From Sacculina carcini (taxonomy: Eukaryota > Arthropoda > Thecostraca > Sacculinidae), in the NCBI GenBank assembly GCA_916048095.2, contig OU696570.1, positions 5,571,518 through 5,635,517 of the forward strand: 64,000 nt of DNA. Direction: 5' to 3'. Shown here one piece after another: positions 20,096-32,911 of this stretch. The notes under the pieces were generated by a model, which was not told where the DNA came from, ran no database searches, and saw nothing but the letters and a program-made list of their open reading frames with translations. How positions within the stretch are numbered: position 1 is the stretch's first letter; every line of letters begins with the position of its first letter. Position numbers and translations under genes: made by a program.

Positions 20096-22175
20096 CGTTC
20101 CGCACGACGGGCGGGCTTAAATGTATCTATAAAGAGTGGGTTTAAATGATAGCGAGGTATATGATATTTTGCTAGCAGTAAATATTCTAGCGATAAAAGT
20201 AGAATAGCTCTTAAGCAAATGATTTTGGAGAATGATGTGAACCTTTAAATATATTTTGCGATCTAATGGTATATGTATTAGGAATAATACGTAGCAGAAT
20301 ATAGATTGCATAATATAATATCGGCTGTAATATCAAGGGCTGTAATATCGGTGTAATCCAAAAAATAACAACTGTATGAATATGATGCATTAGTGGAAGC
20401 ATTAACCGGGAATTATGAGATAATATGATAATGGTGTATAATTATATCGCATTATGCAACAAATGTGAATTTAGCTGCCTTACAGTTTGGTCCCGATACT
20501 ATATTGGCGGGCTGAGAGGAAAGTACTGGTGGGCCGCGTGTTTGGGACCCCTGGGGTAGATAATCTCAGTCTTCTGATTACAAATCATGATCGCATCAGT
20601 ATATTTTGTGATCACAAACTAATAAGTTAAATCACCTCAGACTCGGCTGAGAGCGTTCAAGATTGAATGGTTGGGTTGGGTTGGGTAGGTTTGACTCAGG
20701 TTATATTGGGTTTTAATGATAGCGGAAAAAATATATATTTTAACAATAAATATTATAGCGGTAAAAGTTAAATAGTACTTAAGCAAATGATATTGGGGAA
20801 TGATGTTAAGTAATAAATATAGTTTGGAAACATTCTGATGAAAAGATTTCATCATCTTTCATTGTTTGTTTCGTGTTTGTGTTCTGAATTATACCACACG
20901 ACGGGCAGATTTATATATCAGGCGGGTTGAGGGATAATATTTGTCAAAATAAGAACAAAAATATTCACATTTAGACTTTTCTATTAGTTAAGATATTTAT
21001 ACGTTACATTTTTTGGTTTTCAATTTGTATTCATTATATTTTATGGATTTGAAATGAATTTTATTGTATGAATTGTTCCGCGCGACGGGTGGGTTTAAAA
21101 AAGTGTTTTTAGATAATTTTTTCAAATGGTTCATTTAAAAAAAGGTAATTTAAAAAAAAAAAAATGTTCCGCGGGCAGCAACTATAGACAATAGAACGTT
21201 CAATTTTCCCTGTAGAATTAATCCATACACAAAACCAATGGATTTGACTTTAAATATGAATTTTATTGTATGAGTTGTTCCGCACGACGGGCGGGCTTAA
21301 AAAAGTGTTTCCATTTTGTAGTTCATTTTTTTCAAATGGTTCATTTAAAAAAAAGTATTTTTTTAAAAATAAAAATACTCCGCGGGCAGCAACTATAGAC
21401 AATAGAACGTTCAATTTACCCTGTAGAATTAATCCATACACAATACCAATGGATTTGACTTCAAGATGCAGAACGGATCGTGTTCGAGTTCTGAATTATT
21501 CAGCACCACGGGCGGGTTTAAAAATGACTCAGGCGGACTGAGGGGAAATATTTTGTCGAAATAAAAATAATTAAACTTATAATTTTCAATTGATGAATAT
21601 TTTTATGAGTGTACCCTATTTCATTTTTATTTTTCCATATTTTTTTATGAATTGAATATGAATTTCATGTTATGAATTGCTCCGCACAACGGGCGGGTTT
21701 TAATGCTATATATATACATAAAGAAGAAATTATCTGTCTGTCTGTGTATGTATGCTTGAATATGAGGTGACATAATTGCGCTGGTTCATGGTTCGCTGGT
21801 TCAATGATCATGGGCTTCAAACGCAAACGAAGAGATGGCTTATTTTTATGAAATAAAAATGTCCCGCGGGCAGCAAAAAAACGTTCAATTTCACCGTATA
21901 GAATGAATTCATATACAAAACTAATGGATTTGACAAGAACCAGAACGGATGGTGTTCGAGTTCTGAATTATTCCTCACGTCGGGCGGGTTTAAATATGAG
22001 GCGGGTTGAGTGAAAATATCTTGTCAAAATAAAATTAAAAATAATGAAATTTAGACTTTTTAATTGATTAAGGTTTTCATGAGTTTGCCTTATTTATTCT
22101 TAATTTGCAATATTTTTATGAATTGCTCCGCACAACGGGCGGGTTTTAATGCTAGTATATATATAAAAGAGATCC
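20096..22175 (-). repeat. R1 repeat block, inverted
   Basis: Boxes read CCGCACGACGGGCGGG here (for example near 20100, 21060, 21285, 21690, 22130). The block matches 44030-46085 and 57675-59730 directly and 27136-29215 in inverted orientation. 20150-20860 holds two diverged copies of an AT-rich segment ending in runs like AAGCAAATGATNTTGG. Confidence 0.85.
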
Positions 22176-23712
22176 TCTGTGTGCCTGTCTGTCTGTCTGT
22201 CTGTTTGTGTGTCCCACCCTCCTTTGTCCATTTTCTATCAACTAATACTCGGCCACCACTTAGCGTATCCGCTAACAATATATACCATCACGTTGGACAT
22301 TTTATTGTCTACACTTAAAACTAAATTTTAAATTTTAAAAATAAAACCAAAAAAAGTTATAGCGGTGAAAGTCCAAAATGAACCCTGAAAAATGCGAAAA
22401 TTTTGGTCAATATTCTGAAGATTACTCCTCCTAAACCAGCAATGGTACAACTATAAAAATTATACCACTGTGTAGAAAATTTCTTTTTCTACTAAACAAA
22501 TTATAATTCATACCCAAAAATTAGATAAAAACATGTAAAATAGAAATATATTCAATCTATATTCAAAATTTTATTTAACCTCCACGCGTCCGATTTTCTA
22601 TATTTTTTTATCGATTTCTCAAAAACTAATTATCACACATCTAAATAAATAATACCATCATGCTGGGAATTTTGTTATCTACAATACGGTATAATTTAAT
22701 TTAATTATCCAAAGTGTATTAAAAAAGTTACGGCGGTGTGAAGTGTAAATGACAAAGTCAAAAAGGCAAAATTAGCACAAACAAAACATGAATATTTTGG
22801 TCAATATTCCGCTATCTATTTCTCATAAACCAACAATGATACAGCTATAAAAAATTTACTTTTGTGTAGATAATTCTGTGTTCTACAAGAAAAATTGAAG
22901 TTTATACCCACAAATGATACAAAAAACGTGTAAAATTGGCAAAATTCTCAAATACATCCAAAATTACACTTGAGCACCGGGCGACTAAAATTAATATATT
23001 TTTCTACTATTTCTCAGTAACTATTTGTGACATATAAAAATAAATTATACCATCGTGCTAGAAATCTTGTTTTCTAAAATACGGAATAGTTTGTAATTTT
23101 CCAAAGTGTATCTGAAGGAAGTTACGGCGGTGTAAAGTCAAAATGTCATGTTGCCAATTTGACAGCTATTATGCGCACTTGCGATTACACAGGAATATAC
23201 TACTGTGTAGATAATTTTGTGTTCTACAAGATAAGTTATAATTTATACCCACAAATGATACAAAATACTTGTAAAATTGGCAAAATTCTCAAATACATCC
23301 AAAATTACACTTGAACACCGGGCGTCTAAAATTTATTCATTTTTCTACTATGTCTCAGTAACTATTTGTTACACATTACAATAAATTATACCATCGTGCT
23401 GGAAATCTTGTTTTCTACATTACGGTATAACTTGTAATTTTCCAAAGTGTATCTGAAGGAAATTACGGCGGTGTAAAGTCAAAATGTCATGTTCCAATTT
23501 GACAGCTATTATGCGCACTTGCGATTACACATGAATATACACTGATTTAATTTCACTGAAGTCCAATCACAATTTACGCACTTGCGATTACACAGAAATA
23601 TAACTCTGTGTAGAGAATTTTGTGTTCTACAAGATAAGCTATAATTTATACCCACAAATGATACAAAATACTTGTAAAATTGGCAAAATTCTCAAATACA
23701 TCCAAAATTACA
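22176..23712 (-). repeat. R2 array, inverted
   Basis: It begins with the (CTGT)n run and GTCCCACCCTCCTTTGTCCA, then R2 half-units in reverse orientation. It ends abruptly at about 23712, where orientation flips. Confidence 0.85.
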
Positions 23713-24960
23713 CTATAGAGAAATAGTAGAAAAATGAATTAATCTTAGTCGCCCGGTGTTCAAGTGTAATCTTGGATGTATTTGAGAATTTTGCCAATTT
23801 TACACGTTTTTTGTTTCATTTGTGGGTATAAATTATAACTTAACTTTTAGAACACAAAATTATCTACACAGTATTATATTCCTGTGTAATTGCAAGTGCG
23901 CATAATAGCTGTCAAATTGGCAATATGTCCTTTTGACTTTACACCGTCGTAATTCCCTTCAGATATACTTTGGAAAATTAAAAATTATACCGTATTGTAG
24001 AAAACAAAATTTATAGCACGATGAAATAATTTATTTTAATGTGTGACAAATATTTCTTGATAAATAGGTAGAAAAATGAATTATATTTAGTCACGCGGTG
24101 TTCAAGTGTAATTTTGGATGTATTTGATAATTTTGCCAAATTTACACGTTTTTTGTATCATTTGTGGGTATAAATTATAACTTTTCTTGTAGAATACAAA
24201 ATTATCTACACAATAGTATAACACACAATCATACACAATACACACAAAATCATACACAATCACAATAGTATATCTACACAATAGTATAACTTTTATAGCG
24301 GTACCATTGCTAGTTTATGAGAAATATATAGCGGAATATTGACCAAAATATTCACGTTTTTTGTGCTAATTTTGCCTTTTTGACATTGTCATTTACATTT
24401 CACACCGCCGTAACTTTTTTTTAATACACATTGGAAAATAAAAAATTATATCGTGTTGTAGAAAACAAAATTCCTAGCATGATGGTATAATTTATTTAGA
24501 TGTGTGATAATTCATTTTTGAGAAATAGAGAAAAAAGTAGAAAAATTCGGACGCATGGAGTTTAAATAAAATTTTGAATGTAGATTGATTTTTTTCCATT
24601 TTACATGTTATATATTCAATTTTTGGGTATGAATTACAATTTGTTGAGCAGAACAGAAAATTTTCTACACAGTGGTATAATTTGTATAGTTGTACCATTG
24701 CTGGTTTAGGAGGAGTGGTCTGCAAAAAATTGACAAAAATTTCCGCATTTTTCAGGGTTCATTTTGTCTTTTCACCGCTATAACTTTTTTCGGTTTCATT
24801 TTTAAAAATTAAAAATGTAGCCTAAAGTGTAGACAATAAATTTCCAACATGATGTTATATATTTTTAGCGGGTGCGCCAAGTGATGGCCGAGTAGCAGCT
24901 CATAGAAAATGAACCAAGGAGGGTGGGACAAGCACACACACACACACACACACAGAGGAT
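23713..24960 (+). repeat. R2 array, forward, after an orientation flip
   Basis: From 23713 the units read forward, so 23640-23712 and about 23767-23845 are inverted copies separated by some 50 bases. The block ends with the fixed junction GGACCAAGGAGGGTGGGACA and (CA)n. Confidence 0.85.
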
Positions 24961-25041
24961 CTTTTATATATATAGACTAGCATTAAAACCCGCCCGTTGT
25001 GCGGAACAATTCATAAAAATATTGCAAATTAAAAATAAATA
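24961..25041 (+). repeat. R1 fragment interrupted by a solo LTR
   Basis: The box CCCGCCCGTTGTGCGG is followed by AT-rich R1 sequence that resumes after 25744. The pre-insertion arrangement is visible at 27173-27245. Confidence 0.8.
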
Positions 25042-25744
25042 TAACAAAGTTATAATCAGACCAGTTTTCTATCTGTCAGTTTACTCAGTTTTCTTTCTCT
25101 CTGTTTCTCAGTTTACGTTCGCGTTCTTTCGCGGCTTGCTTGTGCAGCTGTCGTTAGGCTAATTTATGTGTTAGAGCGACGCCCGTATTACACGGCGCCT
25201 GGTATGTTTGGCACGAGTGGAGTATGTTTGACAGTAATTAATGACCCTTTTTTGTACGCTTGACTTGGCTGATCATCTCGAGGCAACACGCCTGTGTACT
25301 GTCAGATCGCGTTTAGAAATAGCTTGTGTCCCGGTTGTGTAGTTCGAGCGGTTTGGCAAGTTGGCAATTGCTTGCGAAATATGGTGCCAACGACGTGTGT
25401 TCGTAGGTATATAAACCGGGGTTTACTAAGAATAGGGGGCTTGGAGGCTTGGCTTGGGCGGTGCTTGTGCTGTGCTTGTTGGTAGGAGCTGGTTTAGTTT
25501 GGCTTGGACTAGCGACTTGCGATGTAGGACTCACCATTATTAAGTCGTCATTAGAGCATTAGGTTCAGGACTTTATTAAGTGTTAAGAGTAGATTTGACT
25601 GGTTGCCCTGAATACACAATTCAACTTCGACTGGGTGACTATTACTTGTTATCGCGGAACACAACATCAAGAGGAACTATCAATACATCACGATCAGCCG
25701 AACGAAGATCAGCATAACAACATATTATTATCATCATCGTTACA
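25042..25744 (+). mobile_element. Probable solo LTR (703 bp)
   Basis: The insert interrupts an R1 sequence whose uninterrupted form is at 27173-27245. It is flanked by the direct repeat ATAAATA (25035-25041, 25745-25751). It is GC-richer than its surroundings, ends in ACA, and contains TATATAAA at 25408-25415 and an AATAAA overlapping its right end, as in LTR promoters and poly(A) signals. The left end (TAACAAAG) is not the usual TG, so the exact edge and the strand are uncertain. No internal element coding region accompanies it. Confidence 0.6.
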
Positions 25745-25794
25745 ATAAATAAGGCAAACTCATGAAAACCTTAATCAATTAAAAGGTCTAAATT

Positions 25795-27135
25795 TGCGCA
25801 TAATAGTTGTCAAATTGGCAATATGTCCTTTTGACTTTACACCGCCGTAACTCCCTTCAGATACACTTTGGAAAATTACAAATTATACCGTATTGTAGAA
25901 AACAAGATTTCTAGCACGATGGTATAATTTATTTTTATGTTTAACAAATAGTTACTGAGAAATAGTAGAAAAATGAATTAATTTTAGTCGCCCGGTGTTC
26001 AAGTGTAATTTTGGATGTATTTGAGAATTTTGCCAATTTAACACGTTTTTTGTATCTTTTGTGGGTACAAATTATAGCTTATCTTGTAAAACACAAAATT
26101 ATCTACACAGTAGTATATTCCTGTGTAATCGCAAGTGCGCATAATAGCTGTCAAATTGGCAATATGTCCTTTTAACTTTACACCGCTGTAAACTCCTTCA
26201 GATACACTTTGGAAAATTACAAATTATACCGTATTGTAGAAAACAAAATTTCTAGCACGATAGTATAATTTATTTTAATGTGTGACACATTTTTATTGAG
26301 AAATAGGTAGAAAAATGAATATATTGTAGTCATCCGGTGTTCATGTGTAATTTTGGATGTATTTGAGAATTCTGCCAATTTTACACATTTTTTGTATCAT
26401 TTGTGGGTATAAATTATAACTTTCTTGTAGAACACAAAATGATCTACACAATATTATAATTTTTATAGCTGTACCATTGCTGGTTTATGAGGAATAGATA
26501 GCGGAATATTGACAAAAATATTCACGTTCTTGTGTGCTAATTTTGCCTTTTTGACTTTGTCATTTACACTTCACACCGTTGTAACTTTTTTTTAATACAC
26601 TTTGGAAAATTAAAAATTATACCGTGTTGTAGCAAACAAAATTTTCAGCATGATGATATTATGTATTTAGATGTGTGATAATAAGTTTTTGAAAAAATAG
26701 AGAAAAAAGTATAGAAAATTGGACGCGTTGAGTTTGAATAAAATTTTGAATGTAGATTGACTTTTTTCCATATTACATGTTTTTATCTAATTTTTGGGTA
26801 TAAATTATAATTCGTTTAGTAGACCAATAAATTTTCTACACAGTGGTATAAGTTTTATAGTTGCACCATTGTTGCTTTAGGAAGAGTAGTCTTCAGAAAA
26901 TTGACCAACATTTTCGCATTTTTCAGGGTTCATTTTGTCTTTTCACCACTATAACTTTTTTGGATTTTATTTTTGAAATTAAAAATGTGACCTACAGTAT
27001 AGACAAGAAAATTTACAACATGATGATATAAATTGTTAGCAAGTGCGCTAGGTGATGGCCGCGTAGCAGCTGATAGAAAATGGACCAAGGAGGGTGGGAC
27101 ACACAGACAGACACACAGACAGAGGATCTCTTTTA
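25795..27135 (+). repeat. R2 array, forward
   Basis: R2 units precede the fixed junction (GGACCAAGGAGGGTGGGACA, then ACAGACAGACAC). The reverse complement of 26940-27170 is nearly identical to 46080-46310 and 59725-59955. Confidence 0.85.
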
Positions 27136-29880
27136 TATATATAGATATATATATATATAGATATAGCATTAAAACCCGCCCGTTGTGCGGATCAATTCAT
27201 AAAATATTGCAAATTAAAAACAAATAAGGCAAACTCATAAAAACCTTAATCAATTAAAAAGTCTAAATTTAATTATTTTTAATTTTATTTTGACAAAATA
27301 TTTTCACTCAGCCCGCCTCATATTTAAACCCGGCCGACGTGCGGAATAATTCAGAACTCGAACACCATCCGTTCTGGTTCTCGAAGTCAAATCCATTAGT
27401 TTTGTATATGAATTCATTCTACACGGTGAAATTGAACGTTATATTTCTGCCCGCGGGACATTTTTATTTCATAAAAATGAGCCATCGCTTCGTTTGCGCT
27501 TGAAGCCCCTGATCATTGAACCAGCGAACCATGAGCCAGCGCAATTATGTCACCTCATATTCAAGCATACATACACAGACAGACAGATAATTTCTTCTTT
27601 ATGTATATATATAGGATTAAATCCCGCCCGTTGTGCGGAGCAATTCATAACATGAAATTCATATTCAATTCATAAAAAATATGGAAAAATAAAAATGATA
27701 TAGGGTACACTCATAAAAATATTAATCAATTGAAAATTATAAGTTTAATTATTTTTATTTCGACAAAATATTCCCCCTCAGTCCGCCTGAGTCATTTTTA
27801 AACCCGCCCGTCGTGCTGAATAATTCAGAACTCGAACACGATCCGTTCTGGATCTTGAAGTCAAATCCATTGGTTTTGTGCATGGATTAATTCTACAGGG
27901 TAAATTGTCTATAGTTGCTGCCCGCGGAGCATTTTTATTTTTTTTTAAATACCTTTTTTTTAAATGAACCATTTGAAAAAATGAACTAAAAAATGTAAAC
28001 CCTTTTTTAAACCCGCCCGTCGTGCGGAACAATTCATACAATACAATTCATATTTGAAGTCAAATCCATTGGTTTTGTGTATGGATTAATTCTACAGGGG
28101 AAATTGAACGTTCTATTGTCTATAATGCTGCCCGCGGAAAATTTTTATTTTAAAAAAAAATTCCTTTTTTTTAAATGAACCATTTGAAAAAATTATCTAA
28201 AAACACTTTTTTAAGCCCACCCGTCGTGCGGAAGAATTCATACAATAAAATTCATATCAAATTCAGAAAATATAATGAATACAAATTGAAAACCAAAAAA
28301 TGTAACCTATAAATATCTTAACCAATAGAAAAGTCTAAATGTGAATATTTTTGCTCTTATTTTGACAAATATTATCCCTCATCCCGCCTGATATATAAAT
28401 CTGCCCGTCGTGTGGTATAATTCAGAACACAAACACGAAACAAACAATGAAAGATGATGAAACTTTTTCAACAGAATGTTTCCAAACTCTATTTATTACT
28501 TAACATCATTCCCCAATATCATTTGCTCAAGTACTATTTCACTTTTACAGCTATAATATTTATTGTTAAAATTTATATATTTTCCGCTATCATTAAAACC
28601 CAATATAACCTGAGTCAAACCTACCCAACCCAACCCAACCATCCAATCTTGACCGCACTCAGCCTAGTCTGAGGTGATTTAACTTATTAGTTTGTGATCA
28701 CAAAATATACTGATACGATCATAATTTGTAATCAGAAGACTGAGATTATCTACCCCAGGGGTCCCAAACACGCGGCCCACAAATACTTATCTCTCAACCC
28801 GCCAATATGGTATCGGAACCAAACTGTAAGGCAGCTAAATTCACATTTGTTGCATAATGCGATATAATTATACACCATTATCATATTATCTCATAATTCC
28901 CGGTTAATGCTTACACTAATGCATCATATTCATACAGTTGTTATTTTTTGGATTAAACCGATATTACAGCCCTTGATATTACAGCCGATATTATATTATG
29001 CAATCTATATTCTGCTACGTATTATTCCTAATACATATATCATCAGATCGCAAAATATATTTAAAGGTTCACATCATTCTCCAAAATCATTTGCTTAAGA
29101 GCTATTCTACTTTTATCGCTAGAATATTTACTACTAGCAAAGTATCATATACCTCGCTATCATTTAAACCCACTCTTTATAGATACATTTAATTCGCCCG
29201 TCGTGCGGAACAGTTCATAAAATAGAATTAATATTCAATTCATAAAAAAATTAGTGCAAATTGAAAAAGAAAAACAAACCCATAGGAAAGGTTTAGCTAA
29301 TATATAAGTCTAAATGTGAAATTTATGTTTCAATTTAGAAAACATGTTTTTCCACAACCCGCCTCATATTTAAAGCTGCCCGTCGTGCGGAATAATTAAG
29401 AACTCAAACACGAAACAAACACAAAGAAAATTGATGAAAAACGACCAATAGAAAAGTCAAATTTGTAAATTCTTGTTTTAATTATTGACAACGATTTTCC
29501 TCAACACTGCTCAAATTCACACCCGTCTTTCATGTGTGGTAATTCAGAAGTGTAACACTATCAAAACAATGAAACATCTCTATAATTCCAGATTAATGCT
29601 TCCTCTAAAACAGCATATGCATATACTTGGCATTGCATGATATTACAACCCGTATCCTTATGCAACTTAAGCGTATGCAACTTGAAATTAAACCAATTAA
29701 ATTACACAGTAAAATTCAGTAGCTTACTTTGTTCCAAGTAGCATTTTACCCGCCCGTCGTGCGGAACATTTGATGTGTAAATATTGAGGACAATAAAGAC
29801 TTTCTATTCAGTATAGTTTAGCATTAATTAAACTGTACGCAATGGAACCACACCATCCATGCTTGGAGATAATATGATGC
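27136..29880 (+). repeat. R1 repeat block, forward
   Basis: Inverted counterpart of 43800-46085 and 57445-59730, with only scattered differences. Boxes lie near 27175, 27330, 27625, 27800, 28015, 28215, 28400, 29190, 29375 and 29750. Confidence 0.88.
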
Positions 29881-31157
29881 ATTCTTTAATTGTGATTGGG
29901 CTTCAGTGAAATTTAATCGGTGTATATTCCTGTGTAATCGCAAGTGCGCATAATAGCTGTCAAATTGGCAATATGTCCTTTCGACTTTACACCGCCGTAA
30001 CTTCCTTCAGATACCCTTTGGAAAATTACAAATTATACCGTATTGTAGAAAACAGGATTTCTAGCACGATGGTATAATTTATTTTTATGTATAACGTATA
30101 GTTATTGAGAAATAGTAGAAAAATTTATTAATTTTAGTCGCCCGGTGTTCAAGTGTAATTTTGGATGTATTTGAGAATTTTGCCAATTTTACACGTTTTT
30201 GTACCATTTGTGGGTATAAATTATAGCTTATATTGTAGAACACAAAATTCTCTACACATTAGTATATTCCTGTGTAATCGCAAGTGCGTAAATTGTGATT
30301 GGACTTCAGTGAAATTAAATCAGTGTATATTCATGTGTAATCGCAAGTGCGCATAATAGCTGTCAAATTGGCAACATGACATTTTGACTTTACACCGTGT
30401 TAACTTCCTTCAGATACACTTTGGAAAATTACAAATTATACCGTATTGTAGAAAACAAGATTTATAGCACGATGGTATAATTTATTTTTATGTATAACAA
30501 ATAGTTACTGAGAAATAGTAGAAAAATTTATTAATTTTAGTCGCCCGGTGTTCAAGTGTAATTTTGGATGTATTTGAGAATTTTGATAATTTTACACGTT
30601 TTTTGTATCATTTGTGGGTATGAATTATAGCTTATCTTGTAGAACACAAAATTATCTACACAGTTGCATATTCCTTTGTAATCGCAAGTGCGCATAATAG
30701 CTGTCAAATTGGCAACATGACATTTTGAATTTACACCGCCGTGACTTCCTTTAGGTTCACTTTGGAAAATTAACAATTATACCGTATTGTAGAAAACAAT
30801 ATTTCTAGCACGATGGTATAATGTATTTTAATGTGTGACTGATAGTTATTGAGAAATAGTAGTAAAATGAATTAATTTTAATCACCCGGTGTTCAAGTGA
30901 AATTTTGGATCTATTTGAGAATTTTGCCAATTTTACACGTCTTTTGTATCATTTGTGGGTATAAATTATAACGTTTATTGTAGAACACAAAATTACCTAC
31001 ACAATAGTATAATTTTTATAGCTGTACCATTGCTGGTTTATGAGCAATAGATAGCGGAATATTGACCAAAATATTCACGTTTTTTGTGCTAATTTTGCCT
31101 TTTTGACTTTGTCATTTACACTTCACACCGCAGTAACTTTTTTTTAATACACTTTGC
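29881..31157 (+). repeat. R2 array, forward
   Basis: At least two full units, recognised by CGGTGTTCAAG anchors about 30147, 30547 and 30890 (the last with GTGAAATTTTGG). The array ends at a TTTTTTTTAATACACTTTG segment where the LTR-element relic begins. Confidence 0.85.
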
Positions 31158-31168
31158 ATGCATGGTTC

Positions 31169-31280
31169 ACTGGCAGGCATCAGTCAAATCCGCCCTAGAC
31201 CACGACGTTCGACTTGGAGTCATTGAACCTGTGCCTGTAGGAACTCCTGTTACGTGGTGTCACCACCATAGTCCCCCGAA
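31169..31280 (+). pseudogene. Ty3/gypsy-type RT fragment
   Basis: The plus frame containing VRLGVIEPVPVGTPVTWCHH matches, from family knowledge, the start of the RT domain in a common Ty3/gypsy group. It ends at a TAG after about 37 codons. No other RT motif follows. Confidence 0.7.
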
Positions 31281-31508
31281 TTAGCAGGAGATGTCTCGTC
31301 GAAGGTCCTCGTCGCAGCATTCGAGAAGCTGAAATATCAGATCCGGCCCTTCTAGTCGGGTGGCCGCTTTGTAATAACTCCACCTTGGTGTAAAGTATGA
31401 CCATTGTTCTGCTGCTCCTCCCTGTGACACAAGGGGACGCTTCACTTTCTCAGCTTGCGGGGGCGCGGACGACGTCGGCAAAGACTGTTGAGTATGAGCG
31501 GAGCTCAT
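31281..31508 (-). pseudogene. Ty3/gypsy-type gag fragment, opposite strand
   Basis: A 75-codon frame carries AAEQWSYFTPRWSYYKAA followed by FQLLECCDEDLRRDI, which resembles the N-terminal capsid region of Ty3/gypsy gag proteins. It abuts the RT fragment in the opposite orientation, so the two pieces were rearranged. Confidence 0.6.
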
Positions 31509-31942
31509 GCATTTCGAGGAGACGGAGCAGTATTGGTTCTGGTGTTGATGTTGGCCATGACAGGGTGCACCCTTCGACAGAACATCTCACTTCCGTGTGC
31601 GGGTCAGGCGTCGACATTTTTGTTGGCACAGTTGAAAAATATTGTGATCATAAGTAAGTATTCACCATTTGCTAATGTACTCACCAGCAATGATCACAAT
31701 ATCTGGGAATATATATGAACAACACCATTAGCAATTGAGGAACTGTTTGACAATACACGTTTAACTTTGTTGGATAACACATGCAAATTAACATATCTGA
31801 AACACACTTAATACAAGTAATTTACGTTGAAAAATACTTATCGTACATGAACGAGTGCATTCCACGTTTTACTAAAATGAACCAGAGCGCTCAGAACGTG
31901 CTCGCCGCGCAGCATATGCCTTCTCAATACTTCTCTAGTTTA
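31509..31942. other. No gene recognised
   Basis: Moderately GC-rich to about 31650, then AT-rich. Open frames here show no domain. The left part may be leader sequence of the gag relic. Confidence 0.4.
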
Positions 31943-32100
31943 GTGTTCATGCCCCGCAGGCGACGAGCAGGTGACCGGCTCGCCAATGATTAGTCGAGTG
32001 TCTGTATGCGAGTTTTTTAACCGAGCGTGTGTCTGTGTGCTCCCGTATGTGACGGCGTGAGCGTTTAGTGGTTTTTCAGTGCTCGCGGCGTAACGTCTTA
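31943..32100 (+). repeat. Diverged LTR relic related to the second LTR element
   Basis: GTTCATGCCCCGCAGGCGAC and GTGACCGGCTCGC, followed by a GT-rich stretch and GTGACGGCGTGAGCG, parallel 9385-9510 in the same order. It has no partner nearby, so it is probably a solo or fragmentary LTR. Confidence 0.55.
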
Positions 32101-32101
32101 A

Positions 32102-32455
32102 CCCATTAAGACCTAGCGTCCAGAAAAATGGATGCTAGAAAAACCGCCATAGTGATTTTGCCTGGCAGTATTGAAGTGTAATAATATAATGAGGAGAGAC
32201 CCTGAAGACGTGTTGTGAACCGGTACACTGCAGAGCTGCACCATGGCGGCTGCACGGCGACGCTCCGGTTCAGTCCTATTGTCCTTATCTCTTTACTACC
32301 AGTTTTATTTACATACAATTGTTTTAACACGTACATGAGTGTTGTAGCTATGAGTTTAAATCATAAATAGGTATCGCATACTATATGGCTTTGAATTATA
32401 ACAGTTTACTTATGAGTGTCCATTTTTATGGACGCTGGGCATCCATTACCTAGGT
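32102..32455. mobile_element. Possible inverted-repeat DNA element
   Basis: AGCGTCCAGAAAAATGGA near the left end pairs with TCCATTTTTATGGACGCT near the right end. Outer ends are poorly conserved and no clear target duplication was found. A fragment of the same family is at about 6661-6690. Confidence 0.4.
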
Positions 32456-32476
32456 TCATTGGAAATAATTACCCAG

Positions 32477-32498
32477 ATATATATATATATATATATAT
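32477..32498. repeat. (TA)n tract left of the PLE3 fragment
   Basis: TA repeat directly at one edge of the sequence that carries a hammerhead-like motif. Confidence 0.9.
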
Positions 32499-32911
32499 GA
32501 AGTTGGTGTAGCCAGGCAGAATATTTTCTCTCAAACAAACGAGATTAAAATCGATTGCGCATTCGCAGTTGACTATTTATTTCCGCGTTGTTTGGATATT
32601 TCTTGCCAGTTGCTGGTCTCTTTTTTCAAGTCAGTTCAGCAATTGACCGATGTTTTGTTGGCGTAATATTTCGGAGTTAACGATCTCCATTCTCACACAC
32701 TGGTAGACATTGGTGGTATTTATTTCTCGAGACGTCTTTCGGCTAACATTAGCCATCTTCAGGAGTTACACTGACCAGAAATTCAAATTACAGTGCTAAG
32801 ATACAATACAAAACATGAAATCGTTAAACACGTGCTTAAACATACAGGGTACCTCTCATGCGACACCAGTTGAAATCTAACAAATAAAACACAATACAAT
32901 TATTACATGAA

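Noticed and set aside
20117..20402. Small ORFs recurring at 20117, 28998, 44050 and 57695 and at 20637, 28454, 44570 and 58215
   Set aside because: They recur because the R1 segment is duplicated. The peptides are low-complexity Ile/Tyr-rich, and other copies such as 9060-9240 are not open.
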